A DNA stretch of 7,702 bases from JBEIUL01 sp044356865 (GCA_044356865.1 JBIKVN010000154.1:1-7702), one strand, 5' to 3'. Positions 1-6,572 are shown, counted from the first letter of the stretch. Numbers and translations are program-made. Notes: generated from the letters alone by a model not told the origin.

Positions 1-299
1 GCGACCTCGACCTGAACCACGAGACGGTCGCGAAGATCGACGCGTCGAAGTGCATCGGCTGCCAGCTTTGCGTGGCGGCCTGCCGCGACGGGGCCCACCA
101 GTGCATCCATCCGCAGGAGGGCACTCGGGTGCCGCGGGTCGACGAGGCCGAGTGCGTCGGCTGCAACCTGTGCGAGATCGTCTGCCCCGCCGAGGGCTGC
201 ATCACGATGGAGCCGGTCGCGAACGGCTTCCGGCCGGCGACCTGGAACGAGCACGTCGCGGACGGCCTGCCGCTGCGCCCGAAGAAGGCCTCTCATTGA
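1..299 (+). CDS. preA: NAD-dependent dihydropyrimidine dehydrogenase subunit PreA, C-terminal fragment (5' end outside window)
   Basis: The reading frame is open from base 3 to the TGA at 297-299, giving the last 98 residues of a longer protein. It holds two classical [4Fe-4S] ferredoxin motifs: C-I-G-C-Q-L-C-V-A-A-C at visible residues 17-27, and C-V-G-C-N-L-C-E-I-V-C-P at 51-62. The second is followed by A-E-G-C-I-T-M (63-69), which closely resembles the G-C-I-x-M end of PreA and of the C-terminal domain of eukaryotic dihydropyrimidine dehydrogenase. The D-G-A-H-Q between the clusters matches D-G-G-H-Q in PreA. In the family, PreA carries the FMN/TIM-barrel pyrimidine site upstream of this domain and pairs with PreT, which takes electrons from NAD(P)H; both would lie to the left of base 1. 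The enzyme reduces uracil and thymine to their 5,6-dihydro forms in the cytoplasm. The next gene starts 19 bases downstream, and the following two genes perform the next two steps. A generic 2[4Fe-4S] ferredoxin is possible from sequence alone, but context makes PreA much likelier. Confidence 0.88.
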   Translation, partial: DLDLNHETVAKIDASKCIGCQLCVAACRDGAHQCIHPQEGTRVPRVDEAECVGCNLCEIVCPAEGCITMEPVANGFRPATWNEHVADGLPLRPKKASH

Positions 300-318
300 A
301 GAGGAACCGGAGACACGC

Positions 319-1197
319 ATGAGCGACCGAGACCGAACCGTCCGCTGCGGACTCATCCAGTGCAGCAATCCGCTCAACGATGAGTCGCGGCCGGTGGCCG
401 AGATCCAGGCCGCGATGCTCGAGAAGCACGTGCCGCTCATCGACGAGGCGGGGAAGCGCGGCGTCCAGATCCTCTGCCTGCAGGAGATCTTCAACGGCCC
501 CTACTTCTGCCCGAGCCAGAGCGTCCGGTGGTACGAGGCGGCCGAGCCGGTGCCCGGGCCGACGACCGACCTCGTCGCGAAGCTCGCGAGCCGGCATGCG
601 ATGGCGGTGGTGGTGCCGGTGTACGAGCGGGAGATGAGCGGCGTCCTCTACAACACCGCCGCGGTCTACGACGCCGACGGCACCTACCTCGGCAAGTACC
701 GCAAGCAGCACATCCCGCAGGTGAACCCGGGCTTCTGGGAGAAGTTCTACTTCAAGCCGGGGAACCTCGGATATCCGGTGTTCAAGACCCGCTACGCGAC
801 GATCGGCGTCTACATCTGCTACGACCGGCATTTCCCCGAAGGTGCTCGCTGCCTCGGCTTGAACGGGGCGGAGATCGTCTTCAACCCGTCGGCGACGGTC
901 GCCGGGCTGTCGCAGTACCTCTGGAAGATCGAGCAGCCGGCGCACGCCGTCGCGAACGGGTACTTCATGGGCTGCATCAACCGCGTGGGCACCGAGGCCC
1001 CGTGGAACATCGGGAAGTTCTACGGTTCGAGCTACTTCGTGAACCCCCGCGGCGAGACGGTCGCGCAGGCGAGCGAGGACCGCGACGAGCTGCTGGTGGC
1101 CGACCTCGACCTGTCGCTGATCGACACGGTACGGTCGACCTGGCAGTTCTATCGTGACCGGCGGCCCGAGGCGTACGGCGAGATCGTGAAGCCTTGA
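319..1197 (+). CDS. Beta-ureidopropionase (N-carbamoyl-beta-alanine amidohydrolase), nitrilase superfamily
   Basis: This 292-residue cytoplasmic enzyme should hydrolyse N-carbamoyl-beta-alanine or N-carbamoyl-beta-aminoisobutyrate to the beta-amino acid, CO2 and ammonia, the third step of reductive pyrimidine breakdown. The nitrilase triad is complete: Glu56 in L-Q-E-I-F, Lys129 in Y-R-K-Q-H-I-P, and the nucleophile Cys167 in Y-I-C-Y-D-R-H-F-P-E. Other stretches recall animal UPB1: G-N-L-G-Y-P-V-F (148-155), N-G-A-E-I-V-F-N-P-S-A-T, I-N-R-V-G-T-E, F-Y-G-S-S-Y, and a W-x-F-Y-x-x-R-R end. It is shorter than UPB1 at both ends and lacks the insertion after R-V-G-T-E. The ATG is chosen for the GGAG at 309-312, six bases upstream. 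The gene lies between preA and the dihydropyrimidinase, with 19- and 13-base gaps. Alternatives are a D-carbamoylase or N-carbamoylputrescine amidase, both less likely beside preA. Confidence 0.9.
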   Translation: MSDRDRTVRCGLIQCSNPLNDESRPVAEIQAAMLEKHVPLIDEAGKRGVQILCLQEIFNGPYFCPSQSVRWYEAAEPVPGPTTDLVAKLASRHAMAVVVPVYEREMSGVLYNTAAVYDADGTYLGKYRKQHIPQVNPGFWEKFYFKPGNLGYPVFKTRYATIGVYICYDRHFPEGARCLGLNGAEIVFNPSATVAGLSQYLWKIEQPAHAVANGYFMGCINRVGTEAPWNIGKFYGSSYFVNPRGETVAQASEDRDELLVADLDLSLIDTVRSTWQFYRDRRPEAYGEIVKP

Positions 1198-1210
1198 TCG
1201 TGAGGAAGCC

Positions 1211-2671
1211 ATGAACACGCTGCACACGCTCATCGCGGGCGGGACGGTGGTGACGGCCGAGGGCGAGCGGCGGGCCGACGTGCTGGTCGCCGGCGAGACG
1301 GTCGCGGCGGTCGGGGAGAACCTCGACCTGCCGGCGGGCACGACCCGCATCGACGCGGGCGGTGCGTACGTGATGCCGGGCGGGATCGATCCGCATGTCC
1401 ACATGGAACTGCCGTTCATGGGCACGGTGTCGGTCGACGATTTCCTGTCGGGCACCGCGTGCGCCGCCGCGGGCGGCACCACGATGATCATCGACTTCGT
1501 GATTCCCGCCCCGGGCGAGCGGCTGGTCGACGCGTACCGCACGTGGCGGGGCCGGGCCGCCAAAGCCACCGCCGACTACTCGTTCCACGTCGCGGTGACC
1601 TGGTGGGGCGACGCGGTGAAGGCCGACATGGCGACGCTCTGCCGCGAGCACGGCGTCAATAGCTTCAAGCACTTCATGGCCTACAAGAACGCGATCATGG
1701 TCGACGACGCGACCCTGATCGCGAGCTTCGAGCACGCCCGCGACCTCGGGGCGATCTGCCTGGTGCACGCCGAGAACGGCGACCTCGTCTTCCGGCTGCA
1801 GCAGTCGATCTTCGACCGGGGAATCACCGGGCCCGAGGGACATCCGCTCTCGCGGCCGCCCGAGGTCGAGGGCGAGGCGGCGAACCGGGCGTGCCAGATC
1901 GCGGCGACGGTCGGCGTGCCGCTGTACGTGGTGCACACCAGCTGCGCCCCGGCGATGGAGGCGATCGCGCGGGCCAAGCTCGCGGGGCACCGCGTGTTCG
2001 GCGAGTCGCTCGTGCAGCATCTCGTGATCGACGACTCGGCGTACCGCGATCCGGACTGGCGGCGGGCCGCGGGCCACGTGATGAGCCCGCCGTTCCGGTC
2101 GCGCGAGCACCAGAAGGCCCTGTGGGGCGGCTTGCAGGGCGGGACGATCGAGGTGATCGGCACCGACCACTGCACGTTCACCGCGCCGCAGAAGGCGATG
2201 GGCCGCGAGGATTTCCGCAAGATCCCCAACGGAACGGGCGGCCTCGAGGAGCGGATGTGCGTCCTCTGGCACCACGGCGTCCGGACCGGTCGCCTCACGC
2301 CGAGCGAGTTCGTCGCGGCGACCAGCACGAACGCAGCGAGGATCTTCAACATCCATCCTCGCAAGGGGACCATCGCCCCGGGATCCGATGCCGATCTCGT
2401 GGTGTGGGATCCCGCGGCGACCCGCACGCTCGGCGTCGCGAGCCACCATTCGCGGAACGACTTCAGCATCTTCGAGGGGATGACGGTCACCGGAACGGCC
2501 GCGATCACCATGAGCCGCGGGAAGATCCTCTGGCGCGACGGGCAGCTCACGCCGCACGAGGGCTGGGGCCGCTATGTCGACCGCCCCTGCCACTCCGCGG
2601 CCTCGCTGAGCCAGTCGACCCGCAACACCGTCACCGCCCCGAATCCCGTGATCCGCACCGGAGTGCATTGA
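1211..2671 (+). CDS. hydA: Dihydropyrimidinase (D-hydantoinase family)
   Basis: This 486-residue cyclic amidohydrolase opens dihydrouracil or dihydrothymine to the N-carbamoyl-beta-amino acid. It is a cytoplasmic di-zinc TIM-barrel enzyme of usual family length. All metal ligands are visible: His62 and His64 in D-P-H-V-H-M, the lysine expected to be carboxylated, Lys153, in S-F-K-H-F-M-A-Y, His186 in L-V-H-A-E-N-G-D, His242 in V-V-H-T-S-C, and Asp319 in G-T-D-H-C-T-F. Tyr158 fits the conserved substrate-binding tyrosine. The stretch I-P-N-G-T-G-G-L-E-E-R-M after the metal aspartate is typical of dihydropyrimidinases and hydantoinases. The start is supported by GAGGA at 1202-1206, four bases before the ATG. 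The stop overlaps the next start by one base, so translation is probably coupled. Preference for dihydropyrimidines over 5-substituted hydantoins is inferred from the preA and beta-ureidopropionase neighbours, since the family is promiscuous. Confidence 0.94.
   Translation: MNTLHTLIAGGTVVTAEGERRADVLVAGETVAAVGENLDLPAGTTRIDAGGAYVMPGGIDPHVHMELPFMGTVSVDDFLSGTACAAAGGTTMIIDFVIPAPGERLVDAYRTWRGRAAKATADYSFHVAVTWWGDAVKADMATLCREHGVNSFKHFMAYKNAIMVDDATLIASFEHARDLGAICLVHAENGDLVFRLQQSIFDRGITGPEGHPLSRPPEVEGEAANRACQIAATVGVPLYVVHTSCAPAMEAIARAKLAGHRVFGESLVQHLVIDDSAYRDPDWRRAAGHVMSPPFRSREHQKALWGGLQGGTIEVIGTDHCTFTAPQKAMGREDFRKIPNGTGGLEERMCVLWHHGVRTGRLTPSEFVAATSTNAARIFNIHPRKGTIAPGSDADLVVWDPAATRTLGVASHHSRNDFSIFEGMTVTGTAAITMSRGKILWRDGQLTPHEGWGRYVDRPCHSAASLSQSTRNTVTAPNPVIRTGVH
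2660..2663 (+). promoter_or_regulatory. Ribosome binding site that fixes the MmsA start
   Basis: GGAG lies seven bases before the ATG at 2671, inside the last codons of the dihydropyrimidinase gene. The MmsA frame stays open far upstream (to about 1891), but that stretch overlaps the dihydropyrimidinase and reads as low-complexity Arg/Gly-rich peptide. This site and the TGATG stop-start overlap at 2669-2673 therefore set the true start. Confidence 0.75.
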
Positions 2672-4185
2672 TGACCGCCCCCGCCGTTCCCGAGTCGGTC
2701 GGTCGCTTCGCCGCGACCAGCGACGCGTTCGCGACCTTTCCCGCCGCCCGCCACTGGATCGGCGGCCGCTGGTGCAATCCGCTCTCGTCGGCCGCGACGC
2801 AGGAAGTGATCAACCCCCGCCACGGGAAGGCTATGTCGCGGGTGCTGCTCGGGGCGGGCGATGACGTCGATGCGGCGGTGAAGGCGGGCGCCGCCGCCGC
2901 TCGGGCCTGGGGCGAGTGGCCGATCCGCGAGCGGGCCCAAGTGCTGTATCGCCTGCGCGAACGGATGTCGGCCGCGATCGACGAGCTCGCGTGGCTCATC
3001 TCGCACGAGAACGGGAAGGTCTTCGCCGAGGCGAAGGCCGAGGTCGAGAAGGCGATCGAATGCCTCGAGTACGGCTGCTCGCTGCCGAATCTCGCGGCGG
3101 GAGAATCCCTCGAGGTCAGCCGCGGCGTGACCTGCGAGACCGAGTTCCGGCCGCTCGGCGTCGTCGCGGGCATCGTCCCCTTCAACTTCCCGCTCATGGT
3201 CCCGCTCTGGATGCTGCCGCAGGCGCTTGCCGGCGGCAACGCGTTCGTGCTGAAGCCGAGCGAGCGGGTGCCGCTCTCGACGATGCGGCTCGCGGAGATG
3301 CTCCGGGACAGCGGCCTTCCCGACGGCGTGTTCAACATCGTGCAGGGCGGCAAGGAAGTTGTCGAGGCGATCGCCGACCATCCCGGCATCGAGGCGGTCG
3401 GATTCGTCGGCAGCACGCGGGTGGCCCGCGCGGTCTACGCCCGGGCCGCGGCGACGGGCAAGCGCGCCCTCTGCCTCGGCGGCGCGAAAAACCACCTGAT
3501 CGTGGTGCCCGATGCCGATCTCGAGCTCACCGCCGACAATGTGGTGGCGTCGTTCACCGGCTGCGCGGGCCAGCGCTGCATGGCGGCAAGCGTGCTACTG
3601 GCGGTCGGCGACGTCGAGCGGATTCTTGCCGCGATTCGCGAGCGGGCGGCGCGGATCCGGGTCGGCAAGGACCTCGGGCCCGTCACTTCGGCGACAGCGC
3701 GGCTGAAGATCGTGAACCACGTGAACGCCGCCGAGAAGGCCGGCGCGAAGGTCACGCTCGACGGCCGGAATGCGAAGGCCGACGAGGGCGGCTTCTGGGT
3801 CGGCCCGACGATCCTCGAGAACGTCACCCCAGACATGCCCGCCGGCTGCGAGGAGATCTTCGGCCCGGTACTGAGCGTGATCGGCGTGCCGACGATCGAA
3901 CGGGCCCTCGAGATCGAGAACGCGAATCCCTACGGCAACGCGAGCAGCATCTACACTTCCAGCGGCGACATCGCCCGTCGCGTGATGTCCCGCGTCGAGG
4001 CGGGCATGTGCGGCGTGAACGTCGGCGTGCCCGTACCCCGCGAGCCGTTCGGCTTCGGCGGCTGGAATGACTCCTGCTTCGGGCACGGCAATATCACCGG
4101 CTGGGACGGATACCGGTTCTGGACCAGGCAGCGGAAGGTGACCGTGAAGTGGGCGCTGCAGCGCGATCGCACCTGGATGAGTTGA
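2671..4185 (+). CDS. mmsA: CoA-acylating (methyl)malonate-semialdehyde dehydrogenase, MmsA type
   Basis: This 504-residue aldehyde dehydrogenase should turn malonate semialdehyde into acetyl-CoA, or methylmalonate semialdehyde into propionyl-CoA, using NAD+ and CoA with loss of one carbon as CO2 or bicarbonate. Visible marks are P-F-N-F-P at 170-174 with Asn172 for the oxyanion hole, cofactor-loop F-V-G-S-T-R (245-250), the MmsA hallmark G-G-A-K-N-H (270-275), nucleophile Cys303 preceded by Arg302 in G-Q-R-C-M-A-A-S, and E-E-I-F-G-P (394-399). The general-base glutamate of hydrolytic ALDHs (E-L-G-G-K) is absent; Leu269 sits there, as expected for a CoA-acylating enzyme. One oddity is E-K-A-I-E-C-L-E at 126-133: known members have R-G at Lys127-Ala128, where the arginine is reported to help bind the substrate carboxylate. 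The start follows the TGATG overlap with the dihydropyrimidinase. Valine or inositol catabolism uses homologues, but this context favours the beta-alanine end of pyrimidine breakdown. Confidence 0.9.
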   Translation: MTAPAVPESVGRFAATSDAFATFPAARHWIGGRWCNPLSSAATQEVINPRHGKAMSRVLLGAGDDVDAAVKAGAAAARAWGEWPIRERAQVLYRLRERMSAAIDELAWLISHENGKVFAEAKAEVEKAIECLEYGCSLPNLAAGESLEVSRGVTCETEFRPLGVVAGIVPFNFPLMVPLWMLPQALAGGNAFVLKPSERVPLSTMRLAEMLRDSGLPDGVFNIVQGGKEVVEAIADHPGIEAVGFVGSTRVARAVYARAAATGKRALCLGGAKNHLIVVPDADLELTADNVVASFTGCAGQRCMAASVLLAVGDVERILAAIRERAARIRVGKDLGPVTSATARLKIVNHVNAAEKAGAKVTLDGRNAKADEGGFWVGPTILENVTPDMPAGCEEIFGPVLSVIGVPTIERALEIENANPYGNASSIYTSSGDIARRVMSRVEAGMCGVNVGVPVPREPFGFGGWNDSCFGHGNITGWDGYRFWTRQRKVTVKWALQRDRTWMS

Positions 4186-4201
4186 TCCGCAGGAGATTCC
4201 G

Positions 4202-5536
4202 ATGCTCACGCCTTCGATGTCCAGCCGGGAGATGGTCGACACGTGCCTCAAGCACAGCCTGTTCTCGTGGAGCGCGACCGGCAAGGTCGACCCGATCCCG
4301 ATCGCGGGCGCGAGAGGCATCTACCTCTACGGCCCCGAGGGCCAGCGGTGGATCGACTTCAACAGCCAGCTCATGAGCGTGAACATCGGGCACGGTCACC
4401 CGAGGGTCATCGCGGCGATCCAGGAGCAGGCGGCGAAACTCGCCTATGCGTATCCGGGCATGGCGACCGAGATCCGGGCGAGGCTCTCGACCCGGCTCGC
4501 CGAGCTGGTGCCGGGCGACCTCAACACGTTCTTCTACACCCTCGGCGGCGCCGAGGCGAACGAGAACGCGATCAAGGCGGTGCGGATGTTCACGGGGCGG
4601 CACAAGATCCTCGTGCGCTACCGCAGCTACCACGGGGCGACGAACGGGGCGATCTCGCTGACCGGCGATCCCCGCCGCTGGCCGACCGAACCGGGCATGC
4701 CGGGCGTGGTGCGGGTGATGGACCCGCGGCCGTACGAGTTCAGCTTCGGCACCAGCGACGCCGAGATCGTCGCGAACAACCTGCGGTACCTCGAGGAGAT
4801 CATCCAGTACGAGGGCCCGAAGAACATCGCCGCGATGTTCATCGAGACGGTCACGGGAACGAACGGCATCCTGCCGCCGCCGGCCGGTTACCTGCAGGGC
4901 CTGAAGTCCCTGCTCGAGAAGCACGGGATCCTGCTCGTCTGCGACGAGGTCATGTGCGGCTTCGGGCGCACCGGCAAGCTCTTCGCCTTCGAGCACGGCG
5001 GCATCGTGCCCGACATCTGCACGATGGCGAAGGGCCTCACGAGCAGCTACCTGCCGCTGGGCGTCATGGCCCTCAGCGACCGCATCGCGAACCATTTCCG
5101 CGAGAACGTCTTCTGGGGCGGGCTGACCTACAACGCCCATCCGCTTTGCCTCGCGAGCGCCCTCGCGGCGGTGAACGTGCTGGTCGAGGAGGGCATGATC
5201 GAGAACGCGGCGCAGATGGGCGAGATCATGCGCGGCCACATGGAGCGGATGGCGGCGCGGCACCGTTCGGTGCGCGAGTTCCGCCAGATCGGCCTCTTCG
5301 GCACGATCGAGCTGCGGAAGAACGCGAAGGGCGAGCGGCTGGTGCCGTATGCGGGTTCGCACCCGGCGATGGCCCAGCTCGGCAAGTTCCTGAAGGAGAA
5401 CGGTCTCTTCACCGTGCTCCAGTGGAGCATGGTGATGTGCAACCCGCCGCTCTGCATCAACGAGGCGGAAATGGCGGAGGCGTTTGAAATCATCGATCGC
5501 GGGCTCGAGATCACCGACGCGGCGTTCGAAAACTGA
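4202..5536 (+). CDS. Class III PLP aminotransferase, probable beta-alanine / 3-aminoisobutyrate transaminase
   Basis: This 444-residue cytoplasmic aminotransferase is proposed to move the amino group of beta-alanine (or 3-aminoisobutyrate) to pyruvate or 2-oxoglutarate, giving the semialdehyde used by the preceding MmsA. Class III marks are clear: G-G-A-E-A-N-E (115-121) in the phosphate-binding region, Y-H-G-A-T, Asp248 in L-V-C-D-E-V-M-C-G-F-G-R-T-G for the pyridine nitrogen, and Schiff-base Lys277 in T-M-A-K-G-L-T-S-S-Y-L-P-L-G. The stretch Y-R-S-Y-H-G-A-T followed by T-G-D-P-R-R-W and P-G-V-V recalls taurine--2-oxoglutarate-type enzymes more than the Pseudomonas beta-alanine:pyruvate type. 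Taurine is a sulfonate analogue of beta-alanine. The ATG at 4202 has AGGAG at 4191-4195, six bases upstream, so it is preferred to the in-frame ATG at 4217. The gene begins 16 bases after mmsA. Class is sure; substrate comes from context. Glutamate-1-semialdehyde mutase is unlikely. Confidence 0.85.
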   Translation: MLTPSMSSREMVDTCLKHSLFSWSATGKVDPIPIAGARGIYLYGPEGQRWIDFNSQLMSVNIGHGHPRVIAAIQEQAAKLAYAYPGMATEIRARLSTRLAELVPGDLNTFFYTLGGAEANENAIKAVRMFTGRHKILVRYRSYHGATNGAISLTGDPRRWPTEPGMPGVVRVMDPRPYEFSFGTSDAEIVANNLRYLEEIIQYEGPKNIAAMFIETVTGTNGILPPPAGYLQGLKSLLEKHGILLVCDEVMCGFGRTGKLFAFEHGGIVPDICTMAKGLTSSYLPLGVMALSDRIANHFRENVFWGGLTYNAHPLCLASALAAVNVLVEEGMIENAAQMGEIMRGHMERMAARHRSVREFRQIGLFGTIELRKNAKGERLVPYAGSHPAMAQLGKFLKENGLFTVLQWSMVMCNPPLCINEAEMAEAFEIIDRGLEITDAAFEN

Positions 5537-5554
5537 CGCGGCCGCAAGGTCGGT

Positions 5555-5585
5555 CGGGATCCGGTAGGATTTCCCGCCCGATTTT
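5555..5585 (+). terminator. Possible weak hairpin terminator or attenuator before the SbtA-like gene
   Basis: In the 61-base gap after the aminotransferase, CGGGATCC (5555-5562) can pair with GGAT (5567-5570) and CCCG (5573-5576), with a GGTA loop and a two-base TT bulge. The only T run after it is TTTT at 5582-5585, six bases beyond the stem. That is weak for an intrinsic terminator, so a partial terminator or attenuator, or chance pairing, are all possible. The same stretch contains TAGGAT (5565-5570), four of six matches to a sigma-70 -10 box, but I find no convincing -35 box about 17 bases before it. No other feature stands out in this gap. Confidence 0.25.
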
Positions 5586-5597
5586 CCGGAGCCCGCG

Positions 5598-6569
5598 ATG
5601 ACCCTCAGCCCGCCGGTCCTCTTCTTCGTCCTCGGCATGGTCGCCGCCCTCGTCGGCTCGGACCTCAAGGTCCCGCGGGCGGTCAGCAAGCTGATGTCGC
5701 TGTATCTCCTCTGGGCGATCGGCTTCACCGGCGGCTTCAAGATCTCGCAGGGCGGCATCGATCGCGACGCGATCGTGGCGGCGGCGATCGGCATCGGGCT
5801 GGCGGCGACCATGCCATTCGTGGTGTTCGCGGTGCTGAAGCGCCGTCTCGGGGCGGCGGACGCGGCGGCGGTCGCCGCGGCGTACGGGTCGGTGAGCGCG
5901 GTGACGTTCCTGACCGCCGCGAACTACCTCGACCAGGTGGGCATCGACTACGGCGGACACATGGTCGCGGTGATGGCGCTCATGGAGTCGCCGGCGATCG
6001 TCGCGGCGATCGTCCTGCTGCGGAAGGCCGAGGAGAAGGACGCGAGCCTCGAGCGCGACGACGGTCGGCCGCGGCCGGGCTGGGGGATGATCCTGCACGA
6101 GGCGTTCCTGAACGGGCCGGTCCTGCTGCTGCTCGGCAGCCTGGTGATCGGGCTGGTCACGAAAGAACGCGGCTTCGAGGCGTTCAAGCCGCTCTGCAAG
6201 GATCTTTTCAACGGCGTGCTCGTCTTCTTCCTGCTCGACCTCGGCCTGCTTGCGGCCCGGCGCATGAAGGGCTTCCTCGGCCGCGGGCCGTTCCTGGTCG
6301 CGTTCGGGCTGGTCCTGCCGCCGATCGCGGCGGGCGTGGCGCTGGCGCTCGCGCGGGTCGGCGGGCTCGGCGTCGGCGACGCGACGCTGCTCGCGGTGCT
6401 GGCGGCGAGCGCGAGCTACATCGCGGTGCCGGCGGCGGCGCGGATCGCGATCCCGAAGGCGGATCCCGCGGTCTATGTGGGCCTGGCCCTCGCGGTGACC
6501 TTCCCGTTCAACGTGGTGGTCGGGATCCCGCTCTATCTCGCGGTGGCGCGGGCGATCTGGGGCTCGTGA
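5598..6569 (+). CDS. SbtA-family permease (sodium-dependent bicarbonate transporter family, DUF897)
   Basis: This 323-residue protein is almost wholly hydrophobic, with about ten membrane segments (roughly residues 5-22, 32-49, 57-80, 88-110, 120-141, 172-187, 201-219, 227-250, 259-283, 289-318), matching the five-plus-five inverted repeat of SbtA. Two equivalent small-residue motifs sit in the fourth and ninth segments: G-S-V-S-A-V-T-F (97-104) and A-S-A-S-Y-I-A-V-P-A-A (270-280). Cyanobacterial SbtA imports bicarbonate with sodium. The ATG is supported by GGAG at 5588-5591, six bases upstream. The charged cytoplasmic loop between segments 5 and 6 (about 142-168) is much shorter than in cyanobacterial SbtA, and no SbtB-like PII partner is in the window. 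In the second motif Tyr274 appears where cyanobacterial forms, as I recall them, have Asp, so bicarbonate as substrate is not assured. It lies 61 bases after the aminotransferase on the same strand and could be co-transcribed with it. Confidence 0.82.
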   Translation: MTLSPPVLFFVLGMVAALVGSDLKVPRAVSKLMSLYLLWAIGFTGGFKISQGGIDRDAIVAAAIGIGLAATMPFVVFAVLKRRLGAADAAAVAAAYGSVSAVTFLTAANYLDQVGIDYGGHMVAVMALMESPAIVAAIVLLRKAEEKDASLERDDGRPRPGWGMILHEAFLNGPVLLLLGSLVIGLVTKERGFEAFKPLCKDLFNGVLVFFLLDLGLLAARRMKGFLGRGPFLVAFGLVLPPIAAGVALALARVGGLGVGDATLLAVLAASASYIAVPAAARIAIPKADPAVYVGLALAVTFPFNVVVGIPLYLAVARAIWGS

Positions 6570-6572
6570 CCG

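Noticed and set aside
50..322. Alternative 90-codon plus-strand frame over the preA end
   Set aside because: Arg/Pro/Gly-rich shadow in another frame. The ferredoxin cysteine motifs lie in the frame ending at 299.
977..2668. Long minus-strand open frame of 563 codons antisense to the dihydropyrimidinase
   Set aside because: It mirrors a real gene, and its composition (Arg, His, Asp, Val, Gly) is what GC-rich antisense frames produce. No motif seen. The same holds for the minus-strand frames at 202-1569, 2572-3495 and 4094-5812.
1891..2670. Upstream in-frame extension of the MmsA reading frame giving a 764-residue protein
   Set aside because: The extension overlaps the well-supported dihydropyrimidinase in another frame, is Arg/Gly/Asp-rich with no family likeness, and the TGATG junction plus GGAG at 2660-2663 give a normal-length MmsA from 2671.
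319..2671. Reading the hydantoinase and carbamoylase pair as a D-amino-acid (hydantoin) pathway
   Set aside because: The preceding PreA ferredoxin domain, the UPB1-like features of the amidase, and the following beta-amino acid transaminase and MmsA all fit pyrimidine breakdown better, and no hydantoin racemase is present.
2671..4185. Treating the aldehyde dehydrogenase as an inositol (IolA) or valine catabolic enzyme
   Set aside because: No iol or branched-chain genes are in the window; the adjacent pathway makes (methyl)malonate semialdehyde from pyrimidines. Homology alone cannot exclude extra roles.
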